Positions 9,889 to 16,359 of a stretch of DNA of 64,000 bases are shown one piece after another (position 1 is the first letter of the stretch; the number at the start of each line of letters is the position of its first letter). Origin of the DNA: an uncultured Tenacibaculum sp. Lineage in GTDB: Bacteria; Bacteroidota; Bacteroidia; Flavobacteriales; Flavobacteriaceae. The translations under genes and the position numbers were made by a program. Location: the NCBI RefSeq assembly GCF_947504135.1, contig NZ_CANNGG010000003.1, forward strand, positions 434,001 through 498,000, in the 5' to 3' direction. The notes below the pieces were generated by a model, which worked only from the letters and a program-made list of their open reading frames with translations, was not told the DNA's origin and searched no databases.

Positions 9889-9993
9889 ATGAAAAATAAC
9901 AATCAATGTACCTGCACTTGCGAAGGATGCAAAACAGGTGACTGCTCAAATTGTACTTGTGAAAACTGCACATGCAACAATTGTAACTGTTAA
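9889..9993 (+). CDS. Metallothionein-like cysteine-rich peptide, 34 aa
   Basis: An ATG at 9889 opens a 34-codon frame ending TAA at 9991-9993. Eleven residues are cysteine, at 7, 9, 11, 14, 19, 22, 24, 27, 29, 32 and 34, as CxC and CxxC pairs separated mostly by Thr, Asn, Asp and Glu. No other frame here has such a pattern. The density and spacing are those of metallothioneins, which bind Zn, Cd or Cu through thiolate clusters in the cytoplasm; no export signal is present. It lies between the DUF3703 gene and a sigma factor gene. Both it and the DUF3703 gene have ATATATC directly before the ATG. It does not match the known SmtA pattern by eye, so the family may be new. Confidence 0.75.
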   Translation: MKNNNQCTCTCEGCKTGDCSNCTCENCTCNNCNC

Positions 9994-10015
9994 TTAAATT
10001 AGCTTTTTAATATTT

Positions 10016-10074
10016 TGTCATTCTGAATATAGTGAAAGTAAAACGTTCATTTTATTCAGCGTGACATTTTTCGT
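10016..10074. repeat. REP-like imperfect palindrome
   Basis: The segment begins GTCATTCTGAATATAGTGAA and ends TTCAGCGTGACATT, so the outer arms are inverted (GTCATTCTGAA against TTCAGCGTGAC). Similar GTCATTC...GAAATGACA pieces occur at 59935-60032 and 36458-36483. Such dispersed palindromes are frequent between flavobacterial genes. Confidence 0.5.
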
Positions 10075-10085
10075 AAATTTATACT

Positions 10086-10625
10086 ATGACAACACAACAG
10101 GTTTGGAAAAAATACGCAGATGATGTAAAACACTTTATTTTAAGCAAAGTGAAAGAGCCTACTGTGACTGATGATATCTTACAAGAAACATTTATAAAAG
10201 TTCACACGAAACTTCACACCTTAAAGGATATTACCAAACTAAAATCTTGGATTTTTACGATTGCTCGCAATACAATGATGGATTACTTCAAGAACACTAA
10301 TCAAACAGTTGAATTAAAAAATTTTGAAGTTCAAACAGATACAAAAGAACACGAACATACAGAAAAAGATTGCTTACGCGGAATCTTACAAAGCTTGCCT
10401 AAAAAGTATAGAGACCCGCTATTTTTATCAGACATAAAGGGCTTAAAACAGCAAGAAGTTGCTGACACTTTACAGCAAAATTTACCTACAACAAAATCTC
10501 AAATTCAACGTGCTCGTAAATTAATTGCTCAAGGTTTTATGGATTGTTGTGGATTTTCACTTAACGAAGAAGGAAAACTAGTAGGCGAAATTCAGGACAA
10601 AGAAGATTGTAAAGTTTGTAAGTAG
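10086..10625 (+). CDS. sigZ: SigZ-type ECF sigma factor with C-terminal cysteine tail
   Basis: Region 2 spans about residues 5-70 (DDILQETFIKVHTKLHTL, LKSWIFTIARNTMMDYF) and region 4 about 95-150 (LPKKYRDPLFLSDIKGLKQQEVADTL). After region 4 comes a short tail with C154-C155, C175 and C178 (DCCGF ... DCKVC), typical of SigZ-like ECF factors and possibly a metal site. No anti-sigma gene follows. With the metallothionein-like gene upstream, metal-responsive control is an attractive inference: CorE-type sigma factors of other phyla use such C-terminal cysteines to sense copper or cadmium. Length 179 is normal. Confidence 0.85.
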   Translation: MTTQQVWKKYADDVKHFILSKVKEPTVTDDILQETFIKVHTKLHTLKDITKLKSWIFTIARNTMMDYFKNTNQTVELKNFEVQTDTKEHEHTEKDCLRGILQSLPKKYRDPLFLSDIKGLKQQEVADTLQQNLPTTKSQIQRARKLIAQGFMDCCGFSLNEEGKLVGEIQDKEDCKVCK

Positions 10626-10716
10626 GTTTTATTATTCAAATTGCACAAGCTACATAAAAAAACAATTAAAAAGTACCTTGTTTAAAATATGAATCTATAA
10701 TTTTTTAAAACTTTCG

Positions 10717-10738
10717 TAACTTTGTGTAAATTCAACAC
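10717..10738 (+). promoter_or_regulatory. nrtR promoter -7 box with overlapping operator
   Basis: TAACTTTG at 10717-10724 fits the Bacteroidota -7 consensus TAnnTTTG. Its last G begins the palindrome GTGTAAATTCAACAC (10724-10738), which ends three bases before the start codon. The same layout is repeated before the next gene, so this is a candidate NrtR operator. No TTG -33 box is evident. Confidence 0.6.
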
Positions 10739-10741
10739 TAA

Positions 10742-11431
10742 ATGAAGATATCACAAAATATAAAAGTTGCTGTAGATGCTGTTGTTTTTGGCTACCAACA
10801 AAAAGAACTTTCTGTCTTATTAATAAAAAGAGGCATCGAACCTTTTAAGGGAGCTTGGGCATTGCCTGGTGGATTGGTTTTAGAAAACGAATCACTAGAA
10901 CATGCAGTTGAAAGAGAATTATTAGAAGAAACAGGAGTTACTATCGATTATCTTGAACAACTATATACATTCGGAACTCCCAAAAGAGACCCAAGAAACA
11001 GAGTTATTTCTGTTACCTATTTTGGTTTGGTAAGTCCCAATCATTTTAAAATCAGTGCGAATACAGACGCTGCTGAAGTACAATGGTTTCCTATTCATGA
11101 ACTCCCCAAACTAGCATTTGATCACACTCGTATTTTAACCACAGCTTTACAAAGACTTCAAAACAAAATAAATTACCAACCTATTGGTTTTGAATTACTA
11201 AAAAAAGAGTTTCCTTTTTCTGATTTAGAAAATTTATATCAAACAATCCTTAATCAAAAAATTGATAGACGTAATTTCAGAAAAAAAATTATGAGCTTTG
11301 GAATACTTACCGAAACCGACAAAATACACCAGCCTTCTAGTGGTAGACCTGCAAAACTTTTTAAGTTTAATGCTAAGAAGTATAAAGAACTAGAAAAAAA
11401 AGGATTCCACTTCGAAATTAAGTTTGCGTAA
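10742..11431 (+). CDS. nrtR: NrtR-like Nudix transcriptional regulator
   Basis: Residues 1-150 are a Nudix domain with a complete Nudix box, G-x5-E-x7-RELLEETGV (GLVLENESLEHAVE and onwards), so hydrolysis may be retained. Residues 155-229 form a winged helix ending in SSGRPAKLFKFN, as in the NrtR family, which represses NAD-biosynthesis genes and is released by ADP-ribose. The two genes downstream make PRPP and use it to convert nicotinamide to NMN, which fits exactly. Matching palindromes overlap its own promoter and that of the next gene, so autoregulation is likely. Confidence 0.85.
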   Translation: MKISQNIKVAVDAVVFGYQQKELSVLLIKRGIEPFKGAWALPGGLVLENESLEHAVERELLEETGVTIDYLEQLYTFGTPKRDPRNRVISVTYFGLVSPNHFKISANTDAAEVQWFPIHELPKLAFDHTRILTTALQRLQNKINYQPIGFELLKKEFPFSDLENLYQTILNQKIDRRNFRKKIMSFGILTETDKIHQPSSGRPAKLFKFNAKKYKELEKKGFHFEIKFA

Positions 11432-11470
11432 AAAAAACACTAAAAGATTTTTTATTTTAAAAAACCGCAT

Positions 11471-11492
11471 TATATTTGTGTAAAAATTACGC
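11471..11492 (+). promoter_or_regulatory. prs-like/nadV promoter with candidate NrtR operator
   Basis: TATATTTG at 11471-11478 is a perfect TAnnTTTG box. Its last G begins GTGTAAAAATTACGC (11478-11492), nearly a perfect palindrome, ending three bases before the start codon. Distance and order are the same as before nrtR. Confidence 0.65.
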
Positions 11493-11495
11493 AAT

Positions 11496-12326
11496 ATGAT
11501 TTTAAACTTAGACAAAAATTTTACTCCTTACGGAACAGAAAACAATATAGACTATAATTTCTTTACTTTTTCAGGAGGGGAACCACATATTAAAATCATT
11601 TCTGAACTTGAAAGTGTGTCAGAAGTTACCATTACACATCGTATTCAGTCTTTTAATGATATAGGCATGCTTTTATTGGCTACTAATGCATTAAAAAACA
11701 TGGGAATTAAAAAGTTACGCGTTGTACTTCCCTATTTCCCTGCTGCTCGTCAAGACAGATTGATGGTATCAGGCGAACCTTTATCGGTAAAAGTATATGC
11801 AGATATTATAAATACACAAAACTTTGAGTCGGTAACTGTTTTCGATCCACATTCTGAAGTAACTCCTGCCCTATTGAATAACTGTAAAGTAATCGACAAC
11901 CACATATTCATAGAACAAATAGCACAGCAACTACCAGACGATTTACTACTAATTTCACCTGATGGTGGTGCTTTAAAAAAGATTCATAAAGTTGCTGCTC
12001 ACCTTAAAAATTATGAAGTAGTTGAATGTTCTAAAAGCCGAAATGTAAAGACTGGTCAACTAACAGGTTTCAAAGTATATGCTGATGACCTACAAGGAAA
12101 AGATTGTTTAATTGTGGATGATATTTGTGATGGAGGAGGTACTTTTTTAGGATTAGCAAAAGAGCTAAAAGCTAAAAACGCAGGAAACTTATACCTAGCG
12201 ATAAGTCACGGAATATTTAGTAAAGGTTTTGATGAACTTGAAAAACACTTCACTAAAATTTTCACCACAGATAGTTTTAAAACTATTGAACATAAAAGTT
12301 GCACACAAATAAAATTAAATTTATAA
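11496..12326 (+). CDS. Ribose-phosphate pyrophosphokinase (NAD-salvage paralogue)
   Basis: The fold is that of PRPP synthetase: an N-terminal domain with LPYFPAARQDRLM in place of the canonical PY-x2-ARQDR loop, the FDPHSE segment, and the C-terminal PRPP-binding loop CLIVDDICDGGGTF. It makes PRPP from ribose 5-phosphate and ATP. At 276 residues it is shorter than housekeeping Prs (about 310), and its location between an NrtR-like regulator and the nicotinamide phosphoribosyltransferase suggests a dedicated PRPP supply for NAD salvage. The next gene starts six bases after its stop. Confidence 0.85.
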   Translation: MILNLDKNFTPYGTENNIDYNFFTFSGGEPHIKIISELESVSEVTITHRIQSFNDIGMLLLATNALKNMGIKKLRVVLPYFPAARQDRLMVSGEPLSVKVYADIINTQNFESVTVFDPHSEVTPALLNNCKVIDNHIFIEQIAQQLPDDLLLISPDGGALKKIHKVAAHLKNYEVVECSKSRNVKTGQLTGFKVYADDLQGKDCLIVDDICDGGGTFLGLAKELKAKNAGNLYLAISHGIFSKGFDELEKHFTKIFTTDSFKTIEHKSCTQIKLNL

Positions 12327-12332
12327 AAAGTT

Positions 12333-13805
12333 ATGAATCCATTATTATATACAGACGGTTATAAAGTAGACCACAGAAGACAATACCCTAACAATACAAC
12401 GTTAGTATATTCAAACTGGACACCAAGAAAAAGTAGAATTCAAGGAGTTGAAAAGGTAGTTTTTTTCGGACTGCAATACTTCATCAAAAAATATATAATT
12501 GAAGAATTTCAAACCAACTTCTTTAACAAACCAAAAGAAGAAATTTGCAAACAATACAGCAGAAGAATCAATAACTATTTAGGTGAAAACTCAGTAGGTA
12601 TTGAGCATATTGCTGCGTTACACGATTTAGGGTACATTCCTATGACTTTTAAAGCATTACCTGAAGGTGTCGAGGTTCCTATCAGAGTACCAATGTTTAC
12701 CATGTATAATACATTGCCAGAGTTCTTTTGGTTAACCAATTACTTTGAAACCTTATTATCTACCACAGTTTGGTTACCATGTAATTCTGCAACCATCGCA
12801 AAACAGTACAGAAAAATATTAGACAAATACGCACAAGAAACCTCATCTGTTCCTGATATGGTAGATTGGCAAGGGCACGATTTTTCTATGAGAGGAATGG
12901 CTGGTTTAGAAGCTGCTGAAATGAGTGCTGCTGGTCACTTATTGAGTTTTACAGGGACAGATACCATTCCTGCAGTAGACTTTTTAGAAAAATATTACAA
13001 CGCAGATTCTGATAATGAATTGATTGGTGGTTCTGTTGCAGCAACTGAACACTCTGTAATGTGTATGGGAACCAATAGCGGTGAAGAAGATACTTTTAAA
13101 AGATTAATTACTGAGGTATATCCAAACGGTATCGTTTCTATTGTTTCTGATACGTGGGATTTATGGAAAGTACTTACCGAATATTTACCGAATCTAAAAG
13201 AAGAAGTATTGGCTAGAGATGGGAAAGTAGTAATTAGACCTGACAGCGGTGATCCTGTGGATATTATTTGCGGAAATCCAAATGGTAAAACAGTAGAAGA
13301 ACAAAAAGGAGTCATACAACTACTTTGGGAAGTTTTTGGAGGAACAACCAATACAAAAGGATATAAAGAACTAGATAGTCATATCGGAGCTATTTATGGC
13401 GATAGCATTACCCTTGAAAGAGCAACACAAATTTGTGAACGCTTAAAACAAAAAGGGTTTGCTTCTACTAATGTAGTGCTAGGAATTGGTTCTTTCACTT
13501 ATCAATACAACACCAGAGATATTTTTGGATTTGCCATGAAAGCTACTTACGGAGAAGTAGATGGAGAAGGAAGAGAAATTTTTAAAGATCCAATTACCGA
13601 TGATGGAACAAAAAAATCTGCTAAAGGTCTATTAAAAATAACGCTAGAAGATGGAGAGTATACATTACACGATCAAGTAAGCTGGGAAGAAGAACAAAAA
13701 GGTGAGTTGAGAGAAATTTTTAAAGACGGAAAATTGTTAGTTGATGAGAAACTAAGTGAAATAAGACTTCGTACAAAAAACAGTGTGTTAGAGCTTACAG
13801 AATAA
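12333..13805 (+). CDS. nadV: Nicotinamide phosphoribosyltransferase
   Basis: The 490-residue product matches NAMPT/NadV along its length: N-terminal TDGYKVDHRRQYP, central MRGMAGLEAAEMSAAGHL, the SGEEDTF stretch, and VVIRPDSGDP and GSFTYQYNTRDIFGFAMKAT in the PRPP and nicotinamide sites. It condenses nicotinamide with PRPP to give NMN in one step. Length equals the family norm. It is the last gene of the NrtR unit and is followed by a strong terminator. Confidence 0.92.
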   Translation: MNPLLYTDGYKVDHRRQYPNNTTLVYSNWTPRKSRIQGVEKVVFFGLQYFIKKYIIEEFQTNFFNKPKEEICKQYSRRINNYLGENSVGIEHIAALHDLGYIPMTFKALPEGVEVPIRVPMFTMYNTLPEFFWLTNYFETLLSTTVWLPCNSATIAKQYRKILDKYAQETSSVPDMVDWQGHDFSMRGMAGLEAAEMSAAGHLLSFTGTDTIPAVDFLEKYYNADSDNELIGGSVAATEHSVMCMGTNSGEEDTFKRLITEVYPNGIVSIVSDTWDLWKVLTEYLPNLKEEVLARDGKVVIRPDSGDPVDIICGNPNGKTVEEQKGVIQLLWEVFGGTTNTKGYKELDSHIGAIYGDSITLERATQICERLKQKGFASTNVVLGIGSFTYQYNTRDIFGFAMKATYGEVDGEGREIFKDPITDDGTKKSAKGLLKITLEDGEYTLHDQVSWEEEQKGELREIFKDGKLLVDEKLSEIRLRTKNSVLELTE

Positions 13806-13810
13806 TATAA

Positions 13811-13840
13811 AAAAGCAGGAATAAAATTCCTGCTTTTTTA
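13811..13840 (+). terminator. Intrinsic terminator after nadV
   Basis: Stem AGCAGGAAT / ATTCCTGCT with a three-base loop, followed by six T. Confidence 0.9.
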
Positions 13841-13944
13841 TTCAACAACTCACCAAAAACATTAAACACCAACACCTTACAAACCACTTAATTTGTTTAA
13901 CTCTTGATTTTTTCATATCTTAATTGCAACTAAAAAAGAAACTT

Positions 13945-14199
13945 ATGACAGATCAAGAACAGAAAAGACTCGATACAATGAATTCCGTTTTAGTTAAAAT
14001 GGAAGACATTAAAAACACGCAAAAAAGTTTAATTGAAAAAATTGGTGTGGTTGAAGTTCAACTATTCGATATCCAGTCAAAAGACTTAGACAAAGAACTC
14101 GAAAAAGTAATGGTAAGAGCTTCTGACACCTTAAATATTATAAAACAAGCTACCGAAGCTTTTGAAATGAAACGAAACCGTTTAGAAAACGAAGCATAA
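13945..14199 (+). CDS. Small coiled-coil protein, unknown
   Basis: I use the ATG at 13945; a TTG at 13924 in the same frame is less likely. The 84-residue product has no signal and is one long predicted helix with heptad spacing (IKNTQKSLIEKIGVVEVQLF). Charged and Leu/Ile residues dominate. I do not recognise a family. It stands alone between two terminators, convergent to ygiQ. Confidence 0.6.
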   Translation: MTDQEQKRLDTMNSVLVKMEDIKNTQKSLIEKIGVVEVQLFDIQSKDLDKELEKVMVRASDTLNIIKQATEAFEMKRNRLENEA

Positions 14200-14201
14200 A
14201 T

Positions 14202-14230
14202 AAAAAATCCGCCTAACAGCGGATTTTTTA
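14202..14230. terminator. Bidirectional terminator
   Basis: AAATCCGC / GCGGATTT with a six-base loop, A-run before and T-run after. It lies between the small coiled-coil gene and the end of ygiQ. Confidence 0.88.
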
Positions 14231-14234
14231 TTTT

Positions 14235-16187
14235 TTATCGTCTCTTCTTTTTAAAACCTTTATTCTTTCTTCTAGAAGGCTTTGATGGTTTATACGTCAC
14301 AGTATCATCAAATGTATTTTTAGCTTTCCCTGCTTTATTTTTACGCCACGAAGTGTCTTCAGGAAGTAACTTTTTCAATAAATCAGTACGTCCAACTTTG
14401 TTTAACGTATCTTTAATCCATTGCTTATTTTCCTTTTTATACCAAAAGAAAAACTTGTGCTGATCTTCCTTCTCCTTTTTGGTTTTCGGAGTTTTCACCT
14501 CTTTTAAAGTATACGGATGGTATCCACTGTAATAAATTACCGTAGCAACCGTCATAGGTGTTGGTGTAAATCCTTGTACCTGTTCTAGCTGAAAGCCCAT
14601 ATCTTTAGTCTCCGCAGCTAAGTTTGCCATATCTTCTGCCTCACAAGCTGGGTGACTTGATATAAAATAAGGAATTAATTGAAGTTTTAATTTCTTTTTG
14701 ATGTTGATACGATCAAAACGTTCTTTAAATAAGTGGAAATATTTAAACGACGGTTTACGCATTAACTTTAGTACAGGATCAGAAGTGTGTTCTGGTGCTA
14801 CTTTTAATCGCCCAGAAACGTGTTTTGTCATCACCTCTTCTGTATATGCATCTAACTCTTTAGGATCTGCATTTTTATTGAATTCAGGTACTAACATATC
14901 GTGTCTAATACCACTTCCAATAAATGATTTCTTCACCTTCGGATGTGCATCAACAGCTTGGTACAATTTTGTTAACGGTTTATGCGAAGTATCTAAATTA
15001 CTACAAATTACAGGTGAAATACACGACGGAGCAACACATTTGTCGCAAATCGATTGTACTTTACCTTTCATTTTATACATATTCGCAGAAGGCCCACCAA
15101 TATCAGATAAATACCCTTTAAAATCATCCATTTGGGCGACTTGATCTACTTCTTTTAAAACAGATTCCTGACTCCTACTTGCAATAAACTTTCCTTGATG
15201 TGCTGAAATAGTACAAAAACTACACCCTCCAAAACATCCACGGTGAATATTTATGGAAAACTTAATCATTTCAAACGCAGGTATCGGTCCACGTTTGTTA
15301 TACTTTGGATGCGGTAATCGTGTAAAAGGCAAATCAAACGAAGCATCAATTTCTTCCTCTGTCATTGTTGGAAACGGCGGATTAATCATCAACTTTTTAT
15401 TCCCAACCTTTTGAAAAATACGACGTGCATATAATTTGTTTGACTCCTGCTCTATCACTTTAAAGTTAGAAGCATAGGCTTTCTTATCCTTCAAACAAGT
15501 TTCATGCGAACTAATTTCTACATCATCCCAGTTCTTATTTTTCGGAGTTTTTTCATTACCATCTAATAAAACGGCTGTCTGCTTAATTGTTTTTAAGCTC
15601 GAAAATGGTACACCTTTTTGCAACAACTCAACAATTTCTCTTAGTGGCTGCTCTCCCATTCCGTATACCAACATATCTGCTTTAGAAGTTTCTAAAATCG
15701 TTGGTAATAATTTATCAGACCAATAATCGTAATGCGTAACACGACGTAACGAAGCCTCAATTCCTCCAATTAATACAGGAACATCTGGGAACTTTTCTTT
15801 TAAAATTTTTGAATATACTGAAGTCGCATAATCAGGTCTGAACCCTTTATCTCCATTAGGAGTGTAAGCATCTTTATCACGGCGACGTTTACTAGCCGTG
15901 TAATTACTTACCATCGGATCCATACAACCACCAGTTACTGCAAAGAATAACCTTGGAGTTCCTAGCTTTTCAAAATCTTGTAAATTATCGTGTACACTTG
16001 GTTGCGGAACAATTGCCACACGCAAGCCATAACTCTCTAAAATACGTCCAATTACTGCAGGACCAAATGATGGATGATCTACATATGCATCTCCACTGAA
16101 TAGGATTACGTCTAATTCATCCCATCCTCTTAACTTCACCTCCTTTTTCGTAGTCGGTAACCAATCTGAAAGTCGTCTAATTCTCAT
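14235..16187 (-). CDS. ygiQ: YgiQ family radical SAM protein
   Basis: The UPF0313/YgiQ architecture is complete: N-terminal RRLSDWLPTTKKE and DVILFSGDAYVDHPSFG, a B12-binding-like region, then the radical SAM cluster site C318-x3-C322-x2-C325 (RGCFGGCSFC), and C-terminal YFISSHPACEAED and QGFTPTPMT. The substrate is unknown. Length 650 is normal. The Lys/Arg-rich tail (last 30 residues) is typical. The promoter box ends seven bases before the ATG, so the transcript is probably leaderless or nearly so. Confidence 0.92.
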   Translation of the reverse strand: MRIRRLSDWLPTTKKEVKLRGWDELDVILFSGDAYVDHPSFGPAVIGRILESYGLRVAIVPQPSVHDNLQDFEKLGTPRLFFAVTGGCMDPMVSNYTASKRRRDKDAYTPNGDKGFRPDYATSVYSKILKEKFPDVPVLIGGIEASLRRVTHYDYWSDKLLPTILETSKADMLVYGMGEQPLREIVELLQKGVPFSSLKTIKQTAVLLDGNEKTPKNKNWDDVEISSHETCLKDKKAYASNFKVIEQESNKLYARRIFQKVGNKKLMINPPFPTMTEEEIDASFDLPFTRLPHPKYNKRGPIPAFEMIKFSINIHRGCFGGCSFCTISAHQGKFIASRSQESVLKEVDQVAQMDDFKGYLSDIGGPSANMYKMKGKVQSICDKCVAPSCISPVICSNLDTSHKPLTKLYQAVDAHPKVKKSFIGSGIRHDMLVPEFNKNADPKELDAYTEEVMTKHVSGRLKVAPEHTSDPVLKLMRKPSFKYFHLFKERFDRINIKKKLKLQLIPYFISSHPACEAEDMANLAAETKDMGFQLEQVQGFTPTPMTVATVIYYSGYHPYTLKEVKTPKTKKEKEDQHKFFFWYKKENKQWIKDTLNKVGRTDLLKKLLPEDTSWRKNKAGKAKNTFDDTVTYKPSKPSRRKNKGFKKKRR

Positions 16188-16194
16188 GCCGCTG

Positions 16195-16224
16195 CAAAGG
16201 TACGGGGTTTTATTTACACTACAA
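16195..16224 (-). promoter_or_regulatory. ygiQ promoter
   Basis: On the minus strand TTG (16224-16222), a spacer of exactly 19 bases, then TACCTTTG (16202-16195): a full Bacteroidota housekeeping promoter. The start codon begins at 16187. Confidence 0.8.
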
Positions 16225-16359
16225 TACAGTAAAAAACTGAAAACTAGCCATAAATAAAGAAAAAACTATACATTAAAACATCTCTTTAACAATTAATTAA
16301 GATAATTCTGGTAGTAGTTTTGCTAAATTCCGCACTTATTTATTCAATTAATTTTTACA

